Below are positions 1-6,343 of a DNA stretch of 6,906 nucleotides, piece by piece. This DNA is from a bacterium. Lineage in GTDB: Bacteria; Zixibacteria; MSB-5A5; GN15; FEB-12. Position numbers and translations under genes: made by a program. The notes below the pieces were generated by a model. The model ran no database searches and was not told the DNA's origin. It was given only the letters and a program-made list of their open reading frames with translations. Location of the stretch: the NCBI GenBank assembly GCA_030640905.1, contig DAOWIM010000138.1, positions 1-6,906 on the forward strand, given 5' to 3'. Position 1 is the stretch's first letter. Each line of letters starts with the position of its first letter.

Positions 1-2410
1 GGTGTATCATGTTCAGGCCGGGCGCTTCTAGGACCGGCTCGATATCACCTTCCACCGAAAGAAGAACTGCACCCAATGAATCGGTGCTGGTGAAGTTGAC
101 GTCAATCTGGTCTGCGGTGGGTGTAAAGAAGGCGGTATCGGTCGAGGGGGAACAAGGCGGCGTATAAGGAAGGTAATCGCCAAACACTACTCGCAGCATC
201 AGCGTGAAATCTTCCAGTTCCAACGGTATGTTGTTATTGTTGATGTCGCTGACGGCTATTTGTCCCTCGTAATTGATAGTGAAGACATCAGTGAGTTCAC
301 ACTCGACAAAGGAGCGCGCAAACAGGAGGGCGTCGTGGATTTCATACGAAATCTCGTTTAGATTGATATCGCCCCGGGCATCGATAGAATCCATGCAAGC
401 GACATGAATGCCTCCGTTGTAAAAATCGATCTGTCGGACTGGTTGGCGTCTGAGTTCCCCAACGAAGCAGTCGGAGTCCTGCGCACCGAAGTAGGTCGGG
501 TAGCCGTCGGGGTGATTGGGCGATGTGATATCGATGAACCGTTCCGGCTCATCGACGCTGTATCGGTCGTAAACGTTCTGAGAGATGTAGAGGGAATCTC
601 CACCTTTTGAAGTGAAAGCGTTATCCCCGCAGTCATACCACACAAATTGAATCGGTACAAACGTGCACTCCAGCGTGCGGTCATTGCTGACGAGGAAATC
701 GATAGTAAACAGTGTCGCCGGTAAGGCGTCCGGGGTATAGCAGGCAGGGTGGATGTCACCGTTGTTGGTCTCAGCAATCCCGACCAGCCGCAATGTCCCC
801 CAGGGACATGCTCCGCTTCCACAGTTTCCGTTTGGGCCGTAGCGATACGTAAAATACTCCCACTTGCAGCCATCATCGCCGAAGAGTGCATCTCCCGGGG
901 TGACACCCTCGGGGCGCACGGCCTCATAATCGTAACTAATAAGCAAATCGAATCCACCCATTTCGAGTGGATCCCCGTCGAGAGAGATGTCCACCTGAGT
1001 AACTTGTCCCTGAATCACTCTCGAACTATAGCTAATGATGACTTCAATCGGGTCGGGTTCTGGCGGCGCGATACCGTTGATCGTAAACTGGCAATAGGTC
1101 GTATCGATCTGGTCGGTCACACCAATTGTCACCAGATACGATTGGCCGGCGGCTGCTTCATAAAGTTCAATCGTAGCTATAACAGTTCGCCTACGATGGG
1201 TGTGGAATGAAATTGATCCCGGTAGATCGGGCGCGGTTTCGGCTATAAAGAAATCCATTACGTCACAGGTATTTGTGTCTTTCACCGAAAGCCATAGAGA
1301 GATGTCACCCGGTGCCCGGACATCTATTTCCTTTCCACATGGGTTGAAATCGGCTCCCGGGAAATAAGGGGCGAAAACAGGGGCATGGTTTTCTGCGACG
1401 GTGATTGTGAACTTGCAGTTCTGATCGCCCGTCGTTTTCACTCCCGCGTATACAGCGGCAATCTCAATCTCGAATGTCTTTCCAATATCCTCCGGTTTGG
1501 GTGAAAAAGAGTACCCACTTGGAGGGATCCAATGGTTGATCGGCCCATAAACGCGGCCCGGTCCGGAGATGAGTTCATATGTAACACCGGCCGAGTTTGC
1601 GAATTCAGGATCAATTGCTCTGATCGACCGGGCCACGACATAACAGTGGCCAACTGTGTCGGAGTCCGGACAGAGAGTGAAAACCGGTACCGGAGGAGGC
1701 GTGCGTGTGTCAAACACAACAATAAACGGATCGATTAACCGCAGATTAGATGTGCGCAAGTCAACCACGAACTTCTTGCCTGCGTCGTTGGCGGTAGCCT
1801 CAAACATGAGCGACAGGCTATCGTCGTCCTCGATGAAAATCCGACCATCCGGTTCCGGGTGAATCGAGTGAATTACAAACTCCACGTCACAGTTGTAGGC
1901 ATCGCTGAAAAGTATCGGTAGAGAGGTTGTTCCGGGAGCCTCGGCGTGGAAAGCATTGCCATTGCCCTTGCCACCTACCTTGATTTCCAACGTACCGCTC
2001 GGTCCGAGTTGGACCTCAAATTTGCAGTTTTCATCGCCCGATGTGCGAATTTCGCTGTTGCCAATGGAAGCCGCGATCTCTACTTCGAATGTACGGTTGC
2101 GCGAGCGCGCTTCCTTGTACGACCATACCCCGGTAACCGCATCGACTTGGCCCATATCAGATACCAGGTGATATCGAATCGACCGGGCATGTTCGGAGCG
2201 TGGATGTTCAGCCCTCACCTGCACGAAAACAGTATCGAACGCGCAGGCCCGGATGACAGAATCAGGGCAGTCTACAAAGACTGGTTTTCTCTGGTCGTGC
2301 CAGTCGACAATGTCCGGTTTCTCTTGGTCGCGTCGTGCAAAGCCGCTGACGGCCAATACCAGAACCAATACGATTAGTAAAATAGCGGAAAAGAGAGTTC
2401 TGCGACTCAT
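1..2410 (-). CDS. Secreted multidomain protein with cohesin-like and dockerin-like domains, C-terminus outside window
   Basis: The frame is open from the ATG at 2410-2408 to the window edge, giving 803 codons with no stop; the C-terminus is off the left side. Residues 1-25 form a signal peptide: Arg-Arg, a long Leu/Val/Ile core, then SGFA with likely cleavage after Ala25. Ig/cadherin-like modules follow. Similar stretches recur near residues 108-133, 313-336 and 425-442 (TFEVEIAA...ENCKFEV; TFEIEIAA...QNCKFTI; SYLVTIGV...YCQF). Residues about 455-615 look cohesin-like (GGFDLLISYDYEAV), with many cysteines. Residues about 675-740 hold two dockerin-type calcium loops, near 680-686 (GDINLNE) and 721-727 (SDINNNN), each followed by a helix. 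Another beta-rich segment begins after about 750. The start is fixed by the signal peptide and a strong ribosome binding site. The product is probably exported or surface-bound; its ligand and function are unknown. The order resembles proteins I recall from Zixibacteria-type genomes. Domain calls are by eye. Confidence 0.85.
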   Translation of the reverse strand, partial: MSRRTLFSAILLIVLVLVLAVSGFARRDQEKPDIVDWHDQRKPVFVDCPDSVIRACAFDTVFVQVRAEHPRSEHARSIRYHLVSDMGQVDAVTGVWSYKEARSRNRTFEVEIAASIGNSEIRTSGDENCKFEVQLGPSGTLEIKVGGKGNGNAFHAEAPGTTSLPILFSDAYNCDVEFVIHSIHPEPDGRIFIEDDDSLSLMFEATANDAGKKFVVDLRTSNLRLIDPFIVVFDTRTPPPVPVFTLCPDSDTVGHCYVVARSIRAIDPEFANSAGVTYELISGPGRVYGPINHWIPPSGYSFSPKPEDIGKTFEIEIAAVYAGVKTTGDQNCKFTITVAENHAPVFAPYFPGADFNPCGKEIDVRAPGDISLWLSVKDTNTCDVMDFFIAETAPDLPGSISFHTHRRRTVIATIELYEAAAGQSYLVTIGVTDQIDTTYCQFTINGIAPPEPDPIEVIISYSSRVIQGQVTQVDISLDGDPLEMGGFDLLISYDYEAVRPEGVTPGDALFGDDGCKWEYFTYRYGPNGNCGSGACPWGTLRLVGIAETNNGDIHPACYTPDALPATLFTIDFLVSNDRTLECTFVPIQFVWYDCGDNAFTSKGGDSLYISQNVYDRYSVDEPERFIDITSPNHPDGYPTYFGAQDSDCFVGELRRQPVRQIDFYNGGIHVACMDSIDARGDINLNEISYEIHDALLFARSFVECELTDVFTINYEGQIAVSDINNNNIPLELEDFTLMLRVVFGDYLPYTPPCSPSTDTAFFTPTADQIDVNFTSTDSLGAVLLSVEGDIEPVLEAPGLNMIH

Positions 2411-2415
2411 AATTA

Positions 2416-2423
2416 CCTCACCT
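2416..2423 (-). promoter_or_regulatory. Ribosome binding site of the secreted protein gene
   Basis: On the minus strand the sequence reads AGGTGAGG followed by five bases (TAATT) and the ATG at 2410. This is a good Shine-Dalgarno match at normal spacing. It confirms the start that gives an N-terminal signal peptide. Confidence 0.8.
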
Positions 2424-2468
2424 GTTAGCGTACAAAGATCACCCCGGATCATTTGCGGGTATACTGAC

Positions 2469-2496
2469 AATTTACATCTTTTCGCGGATTCGTCAA
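2469..2496 (-). promoter_or_regulatory. Candidate sigma-70 promoter for the secreted protein gene
   Basis: The minus strand carries TTGACG (2496-2491), a 16-base spacer and TAAATT (2474-2469). Transcription would start near 2462, giving a leader of about 50 bases before the ATG at 2410. The -35 matches five of six consensus bases and the -10 four of six. The assignment is by pattern only. Confidence 0.45.
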
Positions 2497-2571
2497 CCGC
2501 TATTATTGGCAGAGCCAAATCTCCCCTCTTGTGCCGATTGTTTTTGTGCAGAACCTGAGCAGAAAAAAAAC

Positions 2572-2599
2572 TTCACAAGCGGTTTAAATCGAGTAAATT
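2572..2599 (+). promoter_or_regulatory. Candidate sigma-70 promoter for hisS
   Basis: TTCACA (2572-2577), a 16-base spacer and TAAATT (2594-2599) lie upstream of hisS. They predict a start near 2606 and a leader of about 34 bases. The run of eight A residues just upstream (2563-2570) could act as an UP-like element. Spacer length and -10 hexamer are the same as in the divergent promoter proposed at 2469-2496. Pattern-based call. Confidence 0.45.
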
Positions 2600-2639
2600 A
2601 GACGCTCAAACTGATAAGACTGAACAACCGGTAACACGT

Positions 2640-4067
2640 ATGGCAAAAAAGAAGACCAACAAAGTCAAGCCGCAGGTTCTCAAGGGATTTCGCGACTACT
2701 CACCCTCCGAGGAGATCGCTCGTCAGGAGATGCTGGGGAAGGTGCGTGAAGTTTTTGAACTGATGGGTTTCCTGCCGCTGCAGACACCGTCGCTCGAACT
2801 TGCCGCGACCTTGCTCGGTCCGCATTACTCGAAGGACTCGCTGGCCGAACTGTTTGGTTTTACCGGTCCTGATGATGTCAGCATGGCGCTACGGTATGAA
2901 TTCACCGTATCGCTGGCCCGCTATGTTGCTTCGCAGCCGAATCTGCCACTACCGTTCCGACGTTACCAATACGGCAATGTCTGGCGGGTGGATAAACCCG
3001 GTCCGGGACGGTATCGCGAGTTCATGCAGTTTGACATTGATATTGTAGGGACTCAAAACCTGCTGGCCGATGCCGAGATTATCGCGGCGATGGTGAAGGC
3101 AATGGATCATCTCGGTGTGAACAATTTCAAGGTTCGGTTTTCCGACCGCAAGATTCTCAACGGCCTGATCGAGTTTGCCGGGATTCCGACCGAGGTTGGC
3201 CCCGATGTTTTCCGCGTTATCGACAAGCTCGAAAAACAGGGGAGAGATGCGGTTGTACAGGAACTCGGACCGGGACGAACCGACCAGTCCGGCGACAAGA
3301 TTGCCGGTCTCAATCTTGCCGAGAATCAGATCGCACAGCTTGAGAAGTTCCTCGATGTGGCAGCCTCCGGTGGTGACGCGCTGAACAACGTGGCTGAGTT
3401 GCTTGACGGTATCGAAGTTTCGCAGGAAGGCATCAGGGAACTGCGTGATATAATGTCATACCTTGCGGCGATGAGTATTGATACGACCAAGACCGAAGTT
3501 GATCTGACTATTGTGCGCGGGCTTGGTTACTATACCGGTCCGGTTTTTGAAACGACGCTTCTCGATCTGCCCGAGTATGGTTCGGTTTTCTCCGGCGGAC
3601 GGTACGATAACCTCGTTGATCGGTTCCTCGGGCGGTCGGTTCCAGCGGTGGGGTCATCAATTGGGATTGACCGATTGCAGGCGGCGCTTATTGCGCTGGA
3701 GGCGATCAAGATGAAAGAGGCGACCTCGCAGGTACTGGTGACGGTGATGGATCGTGAGCGCTTGCCGGACTACCTGAAGATTCTGGAATCTTTGCGGGCG
3801 GCGGGGATTCCCTCGGAGATATTTGTCGGTGACACGAAGAACCTGACGCGACAGATCAAGTACGGCGACAAAGTCGGGATTCGGTTTGCGGTGATCGGTG
3901 GGTCCAATGAATTTGAGGCGGGGGAGATCACGGTGAAGAATCTTGCGGCTGGTCGCGAGAAAGCTAAAGCGACCGCCGACCGCGAGGAATGGCTCAAGGC
4001 GGAGGATATCCAGGAGACCATCCCCGCAGACTCGTTGATAGCGTATTTGAAAGAGCGTTTGTCCTAA
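2640..4067 (+). CDS. hisS: Histidine--tRNA ligase (HisRS)
   Basis: This 475-residue class II aminoacyl-tRNA synthetase charges tRNA-His with histidine, using ATP, in the cytoplasm. The N-terminus has the family's LKGFRDYSP start near residues 14-22. RYEFT (85-89) is the ATP/histidine-site segment. Motif 2 covers about 106-134 (FRRYQYGNVWRV... GRYREFMQFDID). The histidine-specific segment VRGLGYYTG is at 292-300, with Arg293 corresponding to the catalytic Arg of the family; the usual Asp of RGLDYY is Gly296 here. SGGRYDNL and the motif 3 segment GSSIGIDRL (to residue 346) follow. Residues about 365-475 form the alpha/beta anticodon-binding domain. Full motifs exclude the HisZ paralogue. Length is slightly above the common 420-430 of E. 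coli-type enzymes. The ATG is the only in-frame start nearby, but no Shine-Dalgarno sequence precedes it. The stop overlaps that of the convergent downstream gene by four bases. Confidence 0.97.
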   Translation: MAKKKTNKVKPQVLKGFRDYSPSEEIARQEMLGKVREVFELMGFLPLQTPSLELAATLLGPHYSKDSLAELFGFTGPDDVSMALRYEFTVSLARYVASQPNLPLPFRRYQYGNVWRVDKPGPGRYREFMQFDIDIVGTQNLLADAEIIAAMVKAMDHLGVNNFKVRFSDRKILNGLIEFAGIPTEVGPDVFRVIDKLEKQGRDAVVQELGPGRTDQSGDKIAGLNLAENQIAQLEKFLDVAASGGDALNNVAELLDGIEVSQEGIRELRDIMSYLAAMSIDTTKTEVDLTIVRGLGYYTGPVFETTLLDLPEYGSVFSGGRYDNLVDRFLGRSVPAVGSSIGIDRLQAALIALEAIKMKEATSQVLVTVMDRERLPDYLKILESLRAAGIPSEIFVGDTKNLTRQIKYGDKVGIRFAVIGGSNEFEAGEITVKNLAAGREKAKATADREEWLKAEDIQETIPADSLIAYLKERLS

Positions 4068-6073
4068 TATCTTTTGAAGTGCCGCTTGAGGCCCATAAGA
4101 AACAATACTGTTAAGAATACCAACCAAATTGTACTAAGCAAATTGAGTACAAAATCCCAATTGCCGATATCAAGTAGCTTTGTAGTGGGTTCGGTACCCT
4201 TGAAGTATGCGGCCGGAACAATGCGACTCAATGCAAGTATAAACGCAGCGCCAAAATCACACATCCAAGTCCACAAGTCGAATCCGTGGTGACCAAAATC
4301 GTAATCTACTTGCTTGCCGTTATATGAAAAACCGAAATGTAGAAACACGGTCGAGACGAAAAGCAACGAAAGCAAGAGGCTTAGAAAAGTCCAGGCAGGT
4401 CTCTCCCCGTATCCCGCAATGAACTTATAAATGCTATAAATGAACCATTTGGCGCTGGCACCTCGTCGACGCCAAAAACCCATACTGCGTTTGTCAGGAA
4501 GGTCATCAGCGCTGGAATCTTGTTTTGAATGTTCTTTCATCAAATAGGGCAGACGCTGATTTTGTACGTCTTGCTCTTTGTATGCCAGTCGTTTCATCTC
4601 AAATTCATTGAAGTAGAGTCTGCCAGCCCCACGATAGTCTTTCTCTGCGTCGATAGCAGCTTTCAAGGCTCTATATATCTGAGCAACATCTCGATATCCC
4701 GTAACGCCTTTGAGAGCATACTCACGATAATAGTCCCTGGCTGTTCTATGGCCGCTCGGTTCAGGCACGTTATTGTCGGCTCTATCACTTTCCTCGTGCT
4801 GGAGCCATACTAGCCTGTCGAGGGCAAATTCTTCAAATATTGGAGCATATCTTTGGTGCCACTTAGGGAGCCACTTGAATATTCCCTCCTTGATCGGTCT
4901 CCAGTGCCGTCGTGTGAATTGGGCTTGATCATAAAATGCGCTTGTGAAGAAGGAAAAGAGCTCCATACTACTGTTTGTGAAGAAAACATCCTTGAGGTTG
5001 CAGTGCCGGAAGAGAATTGCCGGGTCCTTGAAGACTTGGTACCCTTCTTTCTTATCCATTTCACATCTGATATTCTCAAATATGGTGCGAAAGGGGTTGA
5101 AAAAAATGCCATCGAAATGAACGATTGACTGTGCGTCCTTCGACCGCAAATACGATTCTTTATAATTTGGACTTAAGAACCTGAACCAGCAATTTGGCTC
5201 CAGCTTGACGGACTCTATTTTCAGGGAGTGAGCAATTTCATTGTCTTCAAAAACGACATTCTCAGCGAAGCGCGCTTCGCGAAACGTGACATGATAGCTT
5301 CGGAATTTGGTCTGTCTGAACTCAACACCGGAATCGAAATCAGTTTTATCGAAGCGGGCGGATACGCCGATGAAAAGCGCGCCAGAGAATTTCGCAGGTG
5401 CATTCTTGAAAATTGTACCCTTAAAGGTTGTGTTTGCTGCTCGAAACTCAGTTCCCGCGAAGGATTGGTCCTGACTGTGGTGATGGGACCCTCCAAAATT
5501 CGTAAATTTCCCTTCCATTATAGTTCCAGAAAAGTCGGTCTTGGCGCCCAAGAAATGTGCGTCCTCAAATATGGCCGATCCGTGAAAGTGTGCTCCTGAG
5601 AAGGACGTTTCCCCATTGAACTTCGCTTTTAAAAAGTTTGCCCCGCCAGCAGCGTCGGATTTAGAGGTGGTTAAGTTGAAGTGCGCGTCTTCAAATGTTA
5701 CGTCTGTTTCAAAGGTGCAATTTCGGAAATAGGCTACACCATCGTAAAACTTTGCACCGGCGAAATTGGCGCCACCCTTGAATGTTATTCCATCGAACTT
5801 CGTGGATTTGCCTGAACTTCCATAGAATCTGGCATCGCTAAAGTCGGCATTCATGATGGCATTGTTGGCTGGAAATTCGATAAAGGTTGGAAAAACAAAT
5901 CCTCTGAAATTTACGTGCCCGCCACTGATGCGTCTGAAAATTATCTCATTAAATTTGGCTTCATCTGCCCCCTTCTTTCCCTTTGGTGCATGGTAGAAAC
6001 AGAGGTTTGGGTCGTCGGATCGCTCGTGGTCGCCGTTGTGACTGCAACCTTCATATGAGCACTGGAATGCCAT
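4064..6073 (-). CDS. Pentapeptide-repeat protein with N-terminal Cys/His cluster and C-terminal pore-loop-like membrane module
   Basis: This complete 669-residue protein is of unknown function. Residues 5-28 hold C-x4-C-x14-C-x2-H (Cys5, Cys10, Cys25, His28), a possible zinc site. Residues about 40-285 are phenylalanine-type pentapeptide repeats (ANFAGAKF, VTFEDAHF, TSFSGAHF), alternating 5- and 6-residue steps, which normally fold as a right-handed quadrilateral beta-helix. About 460-497 is a charged helical block (QIYRALK, KDY, AGRLYFNEFEMKR) that I recall from pentapeptide proteins fused to channels. After an aromatic segment (543-553) comes GYGERPAW, then hydrophobic helices at about 561-580 and 640-661 flanking a shorter segment at about 605-623. 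This resembles a two-helix pore-loop channel, but there is no TVGYG or GYGD filter, so conduction is uncertain. It probably sits in the inner membrane with the beta-helix in the cytoplasm. Strong Shine-Dalgarno and extended -10 sequences precede it. Parts of the gene are AT-richer than hisS, which may indicate transfer. Confidence 0.88.
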   Translation of the reverse strand: MAFQCSYEGCSHNGDHERSDDPNLCFYHAPKGKKGADEAKFNEIIFRRISGGHVNFRGFVFPTFIEFPANNAIMNADFSDARFYGSSGKSTKFDGITFKGGANFAGAKFYDGVAYFRNCTFETDVTFEDAHFNLTTSKSDAAGGANFLKAKFNGETSFSGAHFHGSAIFEDAHFLGAKTDFSGTIMEGKFTNFGGSHHHSQDQSFAGTEFRAANTTFKGTIFKNAPAKFSGALFIGVSARFDKTDFDSGVEFRQTKFRSYHVTFREARFAENVVFEDNEIAHSLKIESVKLEPNCWFRFLSPNYKESYLRSKDAQSIVHFDGIFFNPFRTIFENIRCEMDKKEGYQVFKDPAILFRHCNLKDVFFTNSSMELFSFFTSAFYDQAQFTRRHWRPIKEGIFKWLPKWHQRYAPIFEEFALDRLVWLQHEESDRADNNVPEPSGHRTARDYYREYALKGVTGYRDVAQIYRALKAAIDAEKDYRGAGRLYFNEFEMKRLAYKEQDVQNQRLPYLMKEHSKQDSSADDLPDKRSMGFWRRRGASAKWFIYSIYKFIAGYGERPAWTFLSLLLSLLFVSTVFLHFGFSYNGKQVDYDFGHHGFDLWTWMCDFGAAFILALSRIVPAAYFKGTEPTTKLLDIGNWDFVLNLLSTIWLVFLTVLFLMGLKRHFKRY
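5265..5280. repeat. Perfect 16-bp palindrome inside the pentapeptide-repeat gene
   Basis: GCGAAGCGCGCTTCGC is its own reverse complement. On the coding strand it encodes part of FREARFAEN in the beta-helix region. In mRNA it could form a six-pair stem with a CGCG tetraloop. It is much more GC-rich than the flanking gene. It may be a chance result of repeated Arg-Glu-Ala codons, or a repeat core embedded in the gene. Confidence 0.6.
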
Positions 6074-6079
6074 ATTATT

Positions 6080-6085
6080 CCTCCC
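6080..6085 (-). promoter_or_regulatory. Ribosome binding site of the pentapeptide-repeat gene
   Basis: The minus strand reads GGGAGG, then six bases (AATAAT), then ATG at 6073. This near-ideal Shine-Dalgarno sequence and spacing fixes the start and keeps the N-terminal Cys/His cluster in the protein. Confidence 0.85.
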
Positions 6086-6122
6086 AAATATGTCGTCTAA
6101 GATCGTAGCCCATTTAGAAGAT

Positions 6123-6131
6123 ATTATAGCA
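6123..6131 (-). promoter_or_regulatory. Extended -10 promoter for the pentapeptide-repeat gene
   Basis: The minus strand reads TGCTATAAT: a perfect TATAAT hexamer preceded by the TGn of an extended -10 element. No good -35 lies 16-18 bases upstream, as is typical of extended -10 promoters. The predicted start is near 6116, leaving a leader of about 43 bases to the ATG. Confidence 0.65.
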
Positions 6132-6183
6132 GGTTTTGTCGGAAGGTGGTATCACTTTTTTCGGGGGGCGATCCTTTCGTTAT

Positions 6184-6247
6184 GTTCATCTTTCGACTAC
6201 GCTTAAGATGACGCGGGGGGCTCGAGGTGACACCCGGGCGAGATGAC
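6184..6247. repeat. Intergenic palindromic repeat with GATGAC tail (REP-like)
   Basis: TCATCTT (6186-6192) and AAGATGA (6205-6211) are perfect 7-base inverted arms around TCGACTACGCTT. The sequence closely resembles the intergenic palindrome TCATCCTTCGACTACGCTCAGGATGA that I recall from many unrelated bacterial genomes, with a few substitutions. GATGAC, GGTGAC and GATGAC then recur at 6207, 6226 and 6242 on the same strand. It is probably a decayed member of a dispersed, non-coding repeat family. Copy number in this genome cannot be seen from one window. Confidence 0.55.
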
Positions 6248-6250
6248 TCC

Positions 6251-6266
6251 GGGAGAGGGCCCTCCC
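6251..6266. other. GC-rich hairpin, weak terminator candidate
   Basis: GGGAG (6251-6255) can pair with CTCCC (6262-6266); alternatively GAGGGCCCTC (6255-6264) is a perfect 10-base palindrome. TTTT follows at 6271-6274, four bases after the hairpin. That is a poor T-run, and no plus-strand gene lies upstream for it to terminate. It may belong to the adjacent palindromic repeat. Confidence 0.3.
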
Positions 6267-6277
6267 CTCGTTTTACC

Positions 6278-6306
6278 TTGACAGGTGCTGTGCGCTGCTC
6301 GTTACT
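6278..6306 (+). promoter_or_regulatory. Candidate promoter for the ROK kinase gene
   Basis: A perfect TTGACA (6278-6283) is followed after 17 bases by GTTACT (6301-6306), which matches only three -10 positions. It would start transcription near 6313, giving a leader of about 85 bases. The good -35 with a poor -10 suggests a weak or activator-dependent promoter, if real. Confidence 0.35.
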
Positions 6307-6334
6307 TGGGCCAAATAAAGCCGGTGTTGTGCGC
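6284..6334 (+). repeat. 12-base direct repeat GGTGYTGTGCGC, two copies
   Basis: GGTGCTGTGCGC (6284-6295) and GGTGTTGTGCGC (6323-6334) differ at one base and start 39 bases apart. Both lie inside the inverted repeat block. The first copy falls between a perfect -35 hexamer and the possible -10 of the ROK promoter. This spacing is compatible with two operator half-sites for a regulator, which is inference. Confidence 0.45.
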
Positions 6335-6343
6335 AAGTGTCAA
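6314..6343 (-). promoter_or_regulatory. Possible upstream minus-strand promoter
   Basis: The minus strand reads TTGACA (6343-6338), an 18-base spacer and TTTATT (6319-6314), matching four -10 positions. It points toward the pentapeptide gene and would give that mRNA a leader of over 200 bases containing the palindromic repeat. It overlaps the proposed plus-strand promoter, so the two could compete. Confidence 0.3.

Noticed and set aside
358..957. 199-codon minus-strand ORF
   Set aside because: It is out of frame within the exported protein gene, over the cohesin-dockerin part. Its Ser/Thr/Arg-rich composition is typical of a shifted reading frame.
749..1210. 153-codon plus-strand ORF
   Set aside because: It lies wholly opposite the exported protein gene, whose frame shows clear domains and a signal peptide. 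The translation looks like no domain and has no Shine-Dalgarno.
1946..2377. 143-codon plus-strand ORF
   Set aside because: It is antisense to the N-terminal part of the exported protein, including its signal peptide region. No start signals or recognisable motifs.
2640..4067. HisZ (regulatory paralogue) instead of HisRS
   Set aside because: Motif 2, the RGLGYYTG segment and a full C-terminal anticodon-binding domain are all present. HisZ normally lacks the latter and no his biosynthesis genes are adjacent.
3657..4127. 156-codon minus-strand ORF spanning the end of hisS
   Set aside because: It is an antisense shadow of the HisRS anticodon-binding domain extending out of frame into the pentapeptide gene. 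No Shine-Dalgarno.
5228..5599. 123-codon plus-strand ORF
   Set aside because: It is antisense to the pentapeptide repeats, whose regular codon pattern keeps the opposite frame open.
4064..6073. Potassium channel assignment for the pentapeptide protein
   Set aside because: The two hydrophobic helices and intervening loop fit, but no TVGYG/GYGD filter is present. The GYG at residues 554-556 lies before the first helix, not in the pore loop.
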